64,000 bases of DNA, taken from NCBI GenBank assembly GCA_028875225.1, contig JAPPFB010000020.1, positions 186,001 to 250,000 of the forward strand. Direction: 5' to 3'. Shown piece after piece: positions 17,404 to 26,204 of the stretch. The stretch's first letter is position 1. Each line of letters starts with the position of its first letter. The translations under genes and the position numbers were made by a program. The notes under the pieces are model-generated. The model ran no database searches, was not told the DNA's origin, and was given only the letters and a program-made list of their open reading frames with translations. This DNA comes from Chloroflexota bacterium. GTDB lineage: Bacteria > Chloroflexota > Dehalococcoidia > Bin125.

Positions 17404-17412
17404 TGGTATAGT
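17404..17412 (+). promoter_or_regulatory. Extended -10 promoter element before the 17448 gene
   Basis: TGGTATAGT fits the extended -10 form TG-N-TATAAT with one mismatch in the hexamer. The expected start would be near 17419, giving a leader of about 29 bases. The same TG-N-TA pattern precedes the genes at 48782, 49142 and 56513. Confidence 0.55.
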
Positions 17413-17419
17413 GAACAAG

Positions 17420-17432
17420 TGTACGATGTACA
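17420..17432. promoter_or_regulatory. Operator-like palindrome TGTAC-GAT-GTACA
   Basis: A perfect inverted repeat with 5-bp arms and a 3-bp centre, placed 7 bp after the extended -10 and therefore over the likely transcription start. A site here would block initiation, the usual place for a repressor. A related TGTAC-TG-GTACA palindrome overlaps the -10 of the paralogous gene at 49142. Confidence 0.45.
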
Positions 17433-17447
17433 TGCTATCGTAAGACT

Positions 17448-17711
17448 ATGGCGCTGCGAAAAATGGAACTCCACAACATCCTGGTCTCTCGATTACGGGC
17501 GCAATCCGACGCGTCCGAAGAGATTTGCAATCTGATCGGCGAGCAAACAGACGGACTCGTCACTGAGCGCACATTTCGCGAAGAGATGGCACGATTTCGC
17601 GCTGAGTACCTGGGGGAGATGAACCGCCACCTCAGGTGGCTCCTGACTGCTGGAATCGCATTGGGCGGAGCCATGATTGCATTGCTGACTTTAATCGTGA
17701 CTCGCCTCTGA
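17448..17711 (+). CDS. Small tail-anchored helical protein of the dispersed coiled-coil family
   Basis: 87 residues. A short helical head (MALRKMELHNILVSRLRAQS) is followed by an acidic helix, the segment GLVTERTFREEMARFRAEYL and a C-terminal membrane helix (WLLTAGIALGGAMIALLTLIVT). It matches the head-coil-anchor plan of the other four small proteins, but with a much shorter coil. There is no clear ribosome site before ATG 17448. An extended -10 and a palindrome lie in the 117-bp gap after the tRNA. Function unknown. Confidence 0.65.
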   Translation: MALRKMELHNILVSRLRAQSDASEEICNLIGEQTDGLVTERTFREEMARFRAEYLGEMNRHLRWLLTAGIALGGAMIALLTLIVTRL

Positions 17712-17725
17712 AGCAGCTGCGGGAG

Positions 17726-18184
17726 TCACTTCCTGGTGGGCTGCTTGAGCATCATTCCCGTGCGGCGACACGTGACGACCAGCTCACCGCGCTGGTTGGT
17801 TCCCCTGTGCTCGAAGATGACGATTCCCCGATCGGGGCGGCTTCTCGACTCCCGCCGCTCGATCACTTCGGTCTCGCAGGTGATCGTGTCGCCGATGAAG
17901 ACCGGATTGGGAAAGGTCGTCTCGTCAAAACCGAGATTGCCCAGGGTGGTGCCGAGCGTCGTGTCGGCGACGCTCAGGCCGACAGCGAGACCGAGCGTGA
18001 AGATGCTGTTCACGATCCGCTGGCCGAACTGCGTCCCGGCCGAGAACTCGGCGTCAAGGTGCAGCGGCTGAGCATTGTGGGTCAGTGCGGTGAACAGCAG
18101 GTTGTCGGCCTCGGTCACGGTGCGGGACGGCTCGTGCTTGATCACGAGACCCGGTTCCAACTCCTCGAACCACTTACCGGGCAT
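17726..18184 (-). CDS. MaoC-family (R)-specific enoyl-CoA hydratase-like protein
   Basis: 152 residues, one hot-dog domain. Family marks include [14 protein letters not shown] at the N-terminus, the active block [17 protein letters not shown] (usually D-x-N-P-x-H, here HNAQPLH) and [21 protein letters not shown]. It hydrates 2-enoyl-CoA, or acts like mesaconyl-CoA hydratase. I use ATG 18184 because GGAGGGG lies 5-6 bp upstream; a GTG at 18202 would start inside a hairpin repeat. It ends 14 bp from the convergent small protein gene. Confidence 0.82.
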   Translation of the reverse strand: MPGKWFEELEPGLVIKHEPSRTVTEADNLLFTALTHNAQPLHLDAEFSAGTQFGQRIVNSIFTLGLAVGLSVADTTLGTTLGNLGFDETTFPNPVFIGDTITCETEVIERRESRSRPDRGIVIFEHRGTNQRGELVVTCRRTGMMLKQPTRK

Positions 18185-18190
18185 CGGAGC

Positions 18191-18231
18191 CCCCTCCGTC
18201 ACGTTGTGACACCTCCCCCAGAGGGGGAGGA
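18191..18231. repeat. Dispersed hairpin repeat, GTCAC/GTGAC + CTCCCCC type
   Basis: It contains GTCACGTTGTGAC (18199-18211) followed directly by CCTCCCCCAGAGGGGGAGG, two nested palindromes. The same order recurs at 29555-29600 and 58451-58492, so this is a mobile or spreading intergenic repeat class. Its end overlaps the ribosome site region of the MaoC gene. Confidence 0.6.
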
Positions 18232-18241
18232 CTAAGTTGGT

Positions 18242-18952
18242 TCAGGCGAAGCGGGCCATGTCGTCGGCGGCGTACTGAGCCACGGCATGGTCGGCCGCAG
18301 CGGTTGTCTCCAGGCGCTCCAGCAGATCGGAGAGCTGGCCGGCCGGGATGGCGCAGGTCACTTCAGCGTTGGGCATCTGCGTGCGCACGCGCGAGAGTTG
18401 GCAGCCGACCGAGGCCGCCATTTCGCCCGCTTTGGCGATGGCGATGATGTGACACTGCGGCTTGCCCTCGATCCGCAGATCGGGGAATGCGTCGTGCAGG
18501 ACCATGAGCTGGCGGCCGGTGATTCGCAAGAAGACGACATCCGGGTCCGTCGGTGACTCGCCGAGCGGGCCGTAGACGACCTCTTCGGGCTGCTCCTCGA
18601 CGACCGGCAGCGCCATCGCCGCCTCGGGCGTGACCCAGCCCGACTCGAGCAGCGCGCCGACATCTCCGTTCTCCATCACGTCCATCAGTCCGAGGAATCC
18701 ATGCGTGACAGAGCCGACCGAGCAGTTGGCGTGGTCCTGGGCAACTGTCGAGAACGTCTGGTCGGCCGCGTGCATCCAGAACACGCAGCCGGCGGGCACG
18801 GCGCCCGTGCGGCCGTCGTCGGCCGGCGATGGCATGCTCGACTGGAAGCGGTCGACGCCGCTGGCCGCGTCGTGGAACGTGATCGCGAGCGGCTTGTTCG
18901 CCAGCCCCAGCGCGCCTTCGAGCTGATCGGAGAGTTCGGCCCAATTGGTCAT
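18242..18952 (-). CDS. DUF169-family protein
   Basis: 236 residues. The order LGLANKPLAITFHD, AGCVFWMHAADQTFSTVAQDHANCSVGS, FLGLMDV, a central EEVVYGPLGESPTDPDVV and the closing cysteine-containing VGCQLSRVRTQMPNAEVTCAIP is that of DUF169 proteins. These have conserved Cys residues (here in the GC, NC, GC and TC positions) and have been suggested to bind a metal or cofactor. ATG 18952 shares an ATGA overlap with the stop of the upstream exchanger gene, so the two are translationally coupled. A link to ion handling or redox is inferred only from this coupling. Confidence 0.8.
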   Translation of the reverse strand: MTNWAELSDQLEGALGLANKPLAITFHDAASGVDRFQSSMPSPADDGRTGAVPAGCVFWMHAADQTFSTVAQDHANCSVGSVTHGFLGLMDVMENGDVGALLESGWVTPEAAMALPVVEEQPEEVVYGPLGESPTDPDVVFLRITGRQLMVLHDAFPDLRIEGKPQCHIIAIAKAGEMAASVGCQLSRVRTQMPNAEVTCAIPAGQLSDLLERLETTAAADHAVAQYAADDMARFA

Positions 18953-20325
18953 GCGTGAGATCCTTCCTCGGGAGTAGCGCCGGGCCGTTGAAAGGCCTCG
19001 CGCAGTGTGGGCGGGAACAGCCGCCAGTGGCTCGGCAGCATCGCCGCCGCGCAGCCAAGATAGATGACGCCGAAGATCCAGCGAATCAAGTTGTTCTCCT
19101 GGAAGAAGAACTGGGTAATCAACTGCGCCAGAAACACGCTGAGCAGCGCGAAGCCGGCGCGAGCGGTGAGCTGGCGATCGATGATTAGCATCACGCCGAA
19201 TACCGATTGGGCGGCGGTGATGAAGACCTCCGCCACCTGTGTGTCGCTCGACGTGATCCCCGACAGCGCGCCGCCACCGGCGATGTAGGCAATCGGCACT
19301 GATGCGATCAGCAGCGTCCACTGGTTGACCTTGCTGGAGATGAGCATATTGACGCCCATCCCTGCCGAACCTCGCCAGACCAGGTAGAGCGCCGCCAGGA
19401 ACTCGGGAGATTCCGAGGCCAGCGGCGCGATCCACTGGATCACGAAGAACTCGCCGATGCCAACGTCGCGGCCGACGTACTCGAGTCCGTGCACGAACGG
19501 CTCGGCAGCGAGCCCGATCACGATCGCCGAGTAGACGATGAAGAACAGCACGGCCGCGCGGCGCGGCCAGACCGGCAGGCGTCCGATTGCTTCGGCGGGG
19601 CCTTCCAGGTCAGGCTCGTGGACCGGCGCGCGGGCGAGGCGGATTACATACCAAAGGAACAGCACGCCGAGCAGGATCGTGTCCTCAAGCGCGATGCGTC
19701 CCTTGGCGACGATGATGAACGAGTACAGCGTGGCAACGATCAGGATGCCGACGTCGAGCGTGATCCCGCGCGGCAGCGTGAGCTCGGGCTCGGTCCCGTC
19801 ATTGGGGCGTCCGCGCAGGTCTCGCCAGGCGTGACGCGCCGTGGTTGTGATCAGCTCGCGCGGACCCGCCGCCTTCCAGGCGAAGAGGAAGATCACGGTC
19901 GCCCAACCCACGCCGAGCAGTAGCCGGTTGGCGCCGGTCATGTTGGCCAGCGCGAGGTTGGCCTTTTCCGAGAACCCCGCGAACGCCACCGGGTCCGACG
20001 CGTACTGCCCCGCTTCGTAGGCCAACAGCAGGTCGACGGCGTATTCGGGCAGCACGGCGATGAACGCCACCAGCGCCACCGACAGCGCCGCCGGAATGTC
20101 GTACTGAGACGCCTCCGCGCCTGAAGAGATCAGGAACGCCGCCGATAGAATCGCCAGCCCGGAGATCACCACTTCCGGGTACGTATCCAGCTCGATCCCG
20201 CCGAGTCGGAAGACCAACGACGGAATCCCCGCCAGCACAGCCAGAACGAGCAAAGTCCACGGAGATCGAAGATTCACTCGAATAGCGTAATCAGCGATCC
20301 GCTGAGTTCCAGTGGGAATCGACAA
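18949..20325 (-). CDS. Sodium/calcium exchanger (CaCA superfamily) membrane protein
   Basis: 458 residues with about 11 hydrophobic segments. The two alpha-repeats are recognisable: FIAVLPEYAVDLLLA with the partner NMTGANRLLLGVGW in the first half, and APLASESPEFLAALYLVWRG with LISSKVNQWTLLIASVP in the second. The acidic residues in LPEYAVD and ASESPE are the expected cation ligands. It probably extrudes Ca2+ or another divalent ion against Na+ or H+ at the cytoplasmic membrane. It lies 13 bp downstream of mfd and is coupled to the DUF169 gene. Confidence 0.88.
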   Translation of the reverse strand: MSIPTGTQRIADYAIRVNLRSPWTLLVLAVLAGIPSLVFRLGGIELDTYPEVVISGLAILSAAFLISSGAEASQYDIPAALSVALVAFIAVLPEYAVDLLLAYEAGQYASDPVAFAGFSEKANLALANMTGANRLLLGVGWATVIFLFAWKAAGPRELITTTARHAWRDLRGRPNDGTEPELTLPRGITLDVGILIVATLYSFIIVAKGRIALEDTILLGVLFLWYVIRLARAPVHEPDLEGPAEAIGRLPVWPRRAAVLFFIVYSAIVIGLAAEPFVHGLEYVGRDVGIGEFFVIQWIAPLASESPEFLAALYLVWRGSAGMGVNMLISSKVNQWTLLIASVPIAYIAGGGALSGITSSDTQVAEVFITAAQSVFGVMLIIDRQLTARAGFALLSVFLAQLITQFFFQENNLIRWIFGVIYLGCAAAMLPSHWRLFPPTLREAFQRPGATPEEGSHA

Positions 20326-20337
20326 GAGCGTTGAGGC

Positions 20338-23300
20338 TCAGTCGCGGCCCAGCCGAACGAGCGCGTCCGACAGCACCGACTCCCATTCCGACTCGGCCAG
20401 GCGGCGGGACGGGGTGTAGCGGAGTTGCGTCGATCCGACCTTCACTTGCCTGGGGACGTTCAACCGTCGCTGAGCGGAACTGAAACTGAGGCCGGGCGCG
20501 AGGCGGACTACTACGTCCTCGCCCTCGGACTGGATCGATTCGGCGCCGAGTCTTGAGGCGAGCACCTTGAGCTTCACGGCGCCGAGCAGGTTCTCGGCTG
20601 GTTTTGGCAACGGTCCGAATCGATCTTCCAGTTCCAGGCGGAAGTCTCCAACCTCAGCCGGCGATTCAATCGATGCCAATCGCTGGTACAGCGTCATCCT
20701 CAGTCCGACGTCATCGACGTACGAATCGGGCAGATAGCGAGGGATTGCCAGGTCGAGGTTGACCCTCGTCCCCTGACGGCGGCTGACCGGTCGCTGTCCT
20801 GAGCGTTTGGCCTTCGCTCGCTCGACCGCCTCGCCGAGCAACTGGGTGAACAACGTGAAGCCAACCGCGCCGATGTGCCCGGACTGCTGCGCGCCAAGCA
20901 GATTGCCGGCGCCGCGGATTTCCAGGTCCTTGAGCGCGATCTGGAATCCGGCGCCGAGGTCGTCGGCCTCCATGATCGTGGCCAGGCGACGCTGCGCCAC
21001 CTCCGAGAGCGAGCGGTATGGCTCGGTCATCAAGTAGGCGTACGCGCGCACGCTGGCGCGTCCCACGCGGCCGCGCAACTGATACATCTGCGCCAACCCG
21101 AGGCGTTCAGCGCGGTCGATGATGATCGTGTTGACGCGCGGGATGTCGACGCCCGACTCGATGATCGTCGAGCAGACCAGCACGTCCGCCTCGCCCTGGG
21201 TGAAGCGCTCCATGTGCTCGCGCAAGACGTTGGCCGGCATCTGCCCGTGAGCGACCAGGAAGCTCGCTTCCGGCACCAGGCGGCTCAGCCCGTTGGCTTC
21301 CCGGTCGATCGTTCTGACCTCGTTGTGCAGGAAGTAGACCTGCCCGCCACGATCCAGTTCGCGCAGGATCGCTTCGCGAATCACGCTGGCGTCCCGTTCC
21401 ATGACGTAGGTGCTGATCGGCAGGCGCTCCTCGGGCGGGGTCGCGATCGTCGACATGTCACGGATTCCGGTCACCGCCTGGTGCAGAGATCGGGGAATCG
21501 GCGTCGCCGAAAGCGTGAGCACGTCGACCTCGCGTCTCAACTTCTTCAAGCGCTCCTTGTGCTCGACCCCGAAGCGTTGTTCCTCGTCGATCACCAGCAG
21601 GCCGAGACTCTTGAATCCGATGTCCTGTTGCAACAAGCGGTGAGTGCCGATCGCGATATCGACTCCGCCTGCCTTAAGTGCGTCCACGGTTTGTTGCTGT
21701 TCGGCAGGCGTGCGCAGCCGAGACAGCAAGCCAATTTCGACCTGCATCGCGGCCAGCCGCTGGCGGAAGGTTTCATAGTGCTGCTGCGCCAGCACCGTGG
21801 TGGGCACCAACACGGCGACCTGGTGACCCGACATGACCGCCTTGAATGCGGCGCGGATGGCGACCTCGGTCTTGCCGTAACCGACGTCGCCAACGATCAA
21901 CCGGTCCATCGGTTTGGACGCTTCCTGGTCGCGGCGGACCTCTTCGATGGCGCGGTGCTGGTCGCTGGTCTCGACGTAGGGGAACGAGGCTTCCAGCTCG
22001 ATCTGCCAGGGGGTGTCCGGTTCGATCGGGATGCCCGGTTCGGTCTCTCGAGCGGCGTGGACTTCAAGCAGGTCGTCGGCAATCTCGGCGACGGCTCCGC
22101 GCACTCGGGCCTTGGCCCGTTGCCACTGGCCGCCTCCGAGCCGGGTCAGCGTCGGCGGCGCGTCGGAGGGACCGACGTACGGCTGCACCCGATCGAGCTT
22201 GTCGGTCGGGACCAGCAGGCGGTCGCCCTTGGCAAAGCGAAGATCCAGATATTCGCCCTCGCGACCACCAATCCGCTCACGCACCACGCCCTGAAAGCGT
22301 CCGATGCCGCTGTCGACGTGGACTACGTAGTCGCCTTCCTTGAGGCGTTCCAGCAAGTGAGGATCCGAGGCGGGTACGGCGCGGGTTTTGAGCGGCCGGC
22401 GTTGTCGTTGACGCTCGAACCCGAAGATTTCCGTGTCGCTGATCAGCGTGATCAGTCGCTCGCTGGTCTGCGGGTCGTCAAGCCGCCAACCTTCGGCGAT
22501 TGCGGCTCGGCCGATAGAGATCGCCGTGGCATCAGGGCTGCTGCCTGGTTCCAGTCTCGAAAGCGGCAGGCCCAGATCTGTCATCAGCTCGGCCAATCGC
22601 GCTTCCTGCAGCGAGACCAGGACATGGGCGCCGCGACCGCTGGATTCTCGCAGTGTCTCGAACAGTTGCGAGAGCTTGCCCGCGAGCCTGGGAGTCGGAC
22701 GGAAGGGCAGTCGCTGATCGCCGCTGGCGAGACGGGAGAGCGAGCGAACCCGACGCGCCGGCCGGTGAATCTCGGCTTCCAGTTCGTTGCAACTGAGCCA
22801 CGGATGAGGGAGTCCGCGAGGGATGCGGCCATCCCACTCCAGCTCGCCGCGCGCGTCGTCGGCCCGCCGATCGCGTTCTTCGGCTCGATCGGACACGTCG
22901 TGCGGCTCATCGAGAATGATCAGCGCGTCCTCGTTCAGGTGGGCGAAGATCGTGCCGGGCGCCAGGAACTGCGTCCAGAAGTCCGGTCTGGCCGTCGGAC
23001 CGCCGTTGCGCAGGTGCTCCAGATCCAGCGCCAACAACGCGGCGTCTGCAGTGGGCTCGGCGGCGTCGTTCCCTTCGCTGTGGTCACGATCCACGGCACT
23101 CAACAGCGCTTCGATTCGCGGTTCGGCAGCCGGCCCGGGACTCCATTCGCGAGCCGGCCGAAGCGCAACCCGTTCGACCGTCTGAGTTGAGCGCTGCGTG
23201 AGCGGATCGAATCGCCGGATCGAGTCAATGTCGTCGCCGAACAGCTCGACCCTGACCGGCTCGTCTTCGGCCGGCGGCCAGAAATCGATGATTCCTCCTC

Positions 23301-23847
23301 GCACGGCAAACGATGACGGTTCGACCACCAGCCGGCGTCGCTCATAGCCGTTGGCGTCGAGCGAGCGGACCAGGTCGGTCATTCGGATTGACGAGCCCTG
23401 ACAGAGTTCGAGCGGAGCCGAGATCGCGGCAACTGTGCGCTGGGCGGCGGCGTCGACATCGGCGACGACGATCGGCGAGTCGCGGCGCAGCGATTCGATC
23501 GCCGAGAGCCTTGATTCAACGATGTCCGGCGCCGGGCGCTGGCGCTCATATGGCGCAGTCTCCCGGGCCGGGAACTGCATGAGGCGCGCACGATCCTGCT
23601 CACCCAGCCAGAGCGGGAGGGCGTCAACCAGGTCGGCGGCATTGGTCGGGGTCGGCGTCAGGACGAGCACCGGTCCGGCGTGCCGGGCCGCCAGCGCGGC
23701 GATCACGGCCGGCTTGGCGGCGTCGGGCAGGCCCAGCATCGGCTGGGTGTCGAACGGTTCGATTGCGCGGAGCAGCGTCGGCCCCAGCCCGTCGAGCAGT
23801 CCCGGCGGGGTGTCATGGGGGATGTCGTGCGGGTCAGTGGCGCTCAC
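20338..23847 (-). CDS. mfd: Transcription-repair coupling factor Mfd
   Basis: 1169 residues, the usual Mfd length. The N-terminal UvrB-like domains begin with ALAARHAGPVLVLTPTPTNA and AQFPARETAPYE-type blocks. The RNA-polymerase-interacting CarD-like domain starts at LKEGDYVVHVDSGIGRFQGV (about residue 505). The translocase has Walker A in VGDVGYGKTEVAIRA (near residue 655) and the DEEQ box in VIDEEQRFGV (near residue 755), then TIIESGVDIPRVNTIII and QLRGRVGRA. The TRCF C-terminal domain follows. Mfd removes RNA polymerase stalled at DNA lesions and recruits UvrA. It heads a tightly spaced run with the exchanger and DUF169 genes. Confidence 0.97.
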   Translation of the reverse strand: MSATDPHDIPHDTPPGLLDGLGPTLLRAIEPFDTQPMLGLPDAAKPAVIAALAARHAGPVLVLTPTPTNAADLVDALPLWLGEQDRARLMQFPARETAPYERQRPAPDIVESRLSAIESLRRDSPIVVADVDAAAQRTVAAISAPLELCQGSSIRMTDLVRSLDANGYERRRLVVEPSSFAVRGGIIDFWPPAEDEPVRVELFGDDIDSIRRFDPLTQRSTQTVERVALRPAREWSPGPAAEPRIEALLSAVDRDHSEGNDAAEPTADAALLALDLEHLRNGGPTARPDFWTQFLAPGTIFAHLNEDALIILDEPHDVSDRAEERDRRADDARGELEWDGRIPRGLPHPWLSCNELEAEIHRPARRVRSLSRLASGDQRLPFRPTPRLAGKLSQLFETLRESSGRGAHVLVSLQEARLAELMTDLGLPLSRLEPGSSPDATAISIGRAAIAEGWRLDDPQTSERLITLISDTEIFGFERQRQRRPLKTRAVPASDPHLLERLKEGDYVVHVDSGIGRFQGVVRERIGGREGEYLDLRFAKGDRLLVPTDKLDRVQPYVGPSDAPPTLTRLGGGQWQRAKARVRGAVAEIADDLLEVHAARETEPGIPIEPDTPWQIELEASFPYVETSDQHRAIEEVRRDQEASKPMDRLIVGDVGYGKTEVAIRAAFKAVMSGHQVAVLVPTTVLAQQHYETFRQRLAAMQVEIGLLSRLRTPAEQQQTVDALKAGGVDIAIGTHRLLQQDIGFKSLGLLVIDEEQRFGVEHKERLKKLRREVDVLTLSATPIPRSLHQAVTGIRDMSTIATPPEERLPISTYVMERDASVIREAILRELDRGGQVYFLHNEVRTIDREANGLSRLVPEASFLVAHGQMPANVLREHMERFTQGEADVLVCSTIIESGVDIPRVNTIIIDRAERLGLAQMYQLRGRVGRASVRAYAYLMTEPYRSLSEVAQRRLATIMEADDLGAGFQIALKDLEIRGAGNLLGAQQSGHIGAVGFTLFTQLLGEAVERAKAKRSGQRPVSRRQGTRVNLDLAIPRYLPDSYVDDVGLRMTLYQRLASIESPAEVGDFRLELEDRFGPLPKPAENLLGAVKLKVLASRLGAESIQSEGEDVVVRLAPGLSFSSAQRRLNVPRQVKVGSTQLRYTPSRRLAESEWESVLSDALVRLGRD

Positions 23848-23919
23848 GCGCGCTGGCTCCGTCCGCTGACGTCTGAACTCAGCCTACGCGAGGGCGGTGC
23901 CGCGAACGTTATGCCAGCT

Positions 23920-24573
23920 TCAACTCTGGCCGTCCGACGCCTGCCGGTTGTACCGGTTCATCGCCGACTCGACGCCGTGCTGCAACAGATGCACGACCGC
24001 CTCGGCGGCGCGTACCTCGGCATCGTGCATCAGTTGCCGCTCGGTCGGAGAGGGATCACTGAGCAGCCAGTCGGCCACGTCGTCGGGATGATGAGACGGC
24101 TTGCCGTCGACGACCGGCCGCCCGACGCCAATCCGAACCCGAGGAAAGTCAAGCTCGCCAATCGTGGCGCGAATCGAACGCATGCCGCGTTGACCCGCGT
24201 CGGAGCCGGACGGCCGAATGCGGATCCGTCCGGGTTCCAGATCAAGTTCGTCCACGAGCAGGATCAGATCCGATGGGTCGGCTCGGTACTTCTCCAACAG
24301 CGACTGCACGGCCTGGCCCGATTCGTTCATGAACGTCCGTGGGATGACGACAGCGACCGGTCCGTGCGGCGTATCGCCCTGTGAAACGCGAAAACGAGGC
24401 TCACGCTGCGGCTGAGGCAAGCCAAGCGAACGCCGGATGTGCTCGACTGAGCGAGCGCCGGCGTTATGTCGATTCTGCGAGTAGTCGGGTCCCGGATTGC
24501 CGAGTCCAACGATCAGGCGAGCGCCCTGGAGCGGCTTGAGCCCTCGGCGCCGGAGTTTGGTCAGTCGGACCAT
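23920..24573 (-). CDS. pth: Peptidyl-tRNA hydrolase
   Basis: 217 residues. RLIVGLGNPGPDYSQNRHNAG carries the conserved Asn and the catalytic His (His20 in E. coli numbering), IPRTFMNESGQAV the substrate-binding Asn, and VDELDLEPGRIRIR the Asp partner. The block that reads GHNG in most enzymes is AGQRGMRSI here, so the His113/Asn114 pair that contacts the peptidyl-tRNA is replaced by Gln-Arg. The catalytic set itself looks intact. It recycles tRNA from stalled peptidyl-tRNA in the cytoplasm. The N-terminal 17 residues are an extra basic stretch. It sits 72 bp upstream of mfd in transcription order. Confidence 0.93.
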   Translation of the reverse strand: MVRLTKLRRRGLKPLQGARLIVGLGNPGPDYSQNRHNAGARSVEHIRRSLGLPQPQREPRFRVSQGDTPHGPVAVVIPRTFMNESGQAVQSLLEKYRADPSDLILLVDELDLEPGRIRIRPSGSDAGQRGMRSIRATIGELDFPRVRIGVGRPVVDGKPSHHPDDVADWLLSDPSPTERQLMHDAEVRAAEAVVHLLQHGVESAMNRYNRQASDGQS

Positions 24574-24605
24574 GGGTCAATTGTTGCATGGTGCAGTGGC
24601 GAGGG

Positions 24606-26195
24606 CTACGGCGACTGACCAACGTACTTCTCGCCCAGCGCGGTCTCCCAGCGGAGGTAGTGCTGCATGTCGGCGTAGCCGCGTTGCGGGCCGAACGTGA
24701 GAATGTCGGTCGGCGGCGACATGACCCCGGTTAGTCCGACCTCGAGCGGCAACCCGTCGCGCCGATAGGCGGACATGCCGCCAGCGACCGCCACGACCGA
24801 CGTGCGCCCGAGCTGGGTCAACGTGTGCGCGGCCAGCAGCGATTGCGTTCCGTCCTCGCAGACAGTGATGATCGGCGTCGACACTTCCGGCGACAGTTGC
24901 TCGATGTCGCGCTCAAGCGTGGCCCGGGGCGCCCAGCGCGCGCCGGGCGGGTGGCCCTCGGCGAACTCCTGGCTGGTGCCGACGTGCAACACCACGGCGT
25001 CAGGCTGTTCGAATAGGTCGGTGGGGTCGATCGCCTGCACGGCCTCGCGAGCTTCGGACAGCAACCTCGGCTCGGCCCGCCTGACGCCAGGCTCGAGCGG
25101 TCGTCCGGCGTCGGTCCAGGTCCCGGTCCCACCGTCGAGCGCGTAGATGTGGCGATGACCCATTTGCCGATACCAGGAAGCGGTCAGCGCGGCGCGGGCG
25201 ACGCCGCCGCAAGCGAAGACGATCGGCGCATGGTGGACGACGGCGACGTCGTCGCTGCGCTGCACGGCCTGTCCGCCGGGGAACCAGCGGAAGCCGGGGA
25301 TGTGGCCAGCCTCGTGCTCGGTGTCGGTGCGGACGTCGATGAAGTAGACGCTCTCCGACTGGCTGCGCGCTCGTAGTTCGTCCAGTTGCTCGACGCCAAT
25401 GAGCTGCACGCCGTCCTCTTCCGCGCATCGACGCGCGTACTGTTCTGCGGCTTCCCGGCCCTCCGAGGTGACGGCGGGCAGGGCGTCGCGGTCGGCGCCG
25501 AACTCAAGCTCGTGACCGGCCAGCATCCAGCCCGCGGTGCCGTTCTTGAGTCCGACGACCTCGCGTCCGAGCGCCATTCGCTGCAACACGCGGGTGCCGA
25601 TGATGCTGCGGGTCCGCCCGGCGCAGTTGACCACGACCGTGGCGTCGTCGGGCGCATCGTCCAGCACGTCGGTGATTCGGAACGCCAGCTCGCCGCCGGG
25701 CATGCTGCGCCCGCCCGGGATGCAGGATCGCCGGTACTCCTCAGGCGTACGGGTGTCGAGGATGACCAGATTGTCGCCGCGCTCAATCCGCGCCTGCAGG
25801 TCGTCGGCGTCGATCTCGGGCACGTGGTGGACCACTTCGACCCGCTCGCCGAAGTCCTTGCTCGGCACGTTCACGCCCCACTCGGTCGGCAGGTCGAGAA
25901 ATGCCCAGCGGTTAGTCCCGCCGGAAAGCGTCGAGACATTCGTGTACCCCATCCGCTCGGCCGTTTCTGCGGCGTAGTGGACGCGCCGCTCGTCCTCGTC
26001 GCAGAGCACGATCGGCGTGTCGTGATGCGGCACCGCCTCCCCAAGCTCAAACTCCAACATCCGCCGAGGAATCAGGCTGGCCCCAACAATGTGCGAGGCG
26101 TTGTACTCGGGAGGGTCGCGGACATCGATCAGGGCGACGGGGGCGTCGTCGGAGAGTCGGTGGTGGAGGTCATGGGGTGTGATCGGCGTTGGCAT
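24606..26195 (-). CDS. Protein with four tandem rhodanese domains
   Basis: 529 residues made of four rhodanese-homology domains at about 1-105, 125-235, 255-365 and 380-485, each with the form A-L/V-I-D-V/T-R-x-x-x-E-Y/F. Candidate catalytic cysteines are VLCDEDERR (domain 1), VVNCAGRTRS (2), FACGGVAR (3) and TVCEDGTQS (4), so all four keep the loop cysteine. The C-terminal 45 residues end in MQHYLRWETALGEKYVGQ. It may shuttle sulfane sulfur or act as a multi-site thiosulfate/persulfide transferase. No sulfur oxidation genes are adjacent; a single-domain rhodanese lies at 34252. Confidence 0.88.
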   Translation of the reverse strand: MPTPITPHDLHHRLSDDAPVALIDVRDPPEYNASHIVGASLIPRRMLEFELGEAVPHHDTPIVLCDEDERRVHYAAETAERMGYTNVSTLSGGTNRWAFLDLPTEWGVNVPSKDFGERVEVVHHVPEIDADDLQARIERGDNLVILDTRTPEEYRRSCIPGGRSMPGGELAFRITDVLDDAPDDATVVVNCAGRTRSIIGTRVLQRMALGREVVGLKNGTAGWMLAGHELEFGADRDALPAVTSEGREAAEQYARRCAEEDGVQLIGVEQLDELRARSQSESVYFIDVRTDTEHEAGHIPGFRWFPGGQAVQRSDDVAVVHHAPIVFACGGVARAALTASWYRQMGHRHIYALDGGTGTWTDAGRPLEPGVRRAEPRLLSEAREAVQAIDPTDLFEQPDAVVLHVGTSQEFAEGHPPGARWAPRATLERDIEQLSPEVSTPIITVCEDGTQSLLAAHTLTQLGRTSVVAVAGGMSAYRRDGLPLEVGLTGVMSPPTDILTFGPQRGYADMQHYLRWETALGEKYVGQSP

Positions 26196-26204
26196 GCATT
26201 GAGC

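Noticed and set aside
20875-23190. A 771-codon open frame opposite mfd
   Set aside because: It is the antisense shadow of a GC-rich gene: no ribosome site, composition without domains, and mfd is complete on the other strand.
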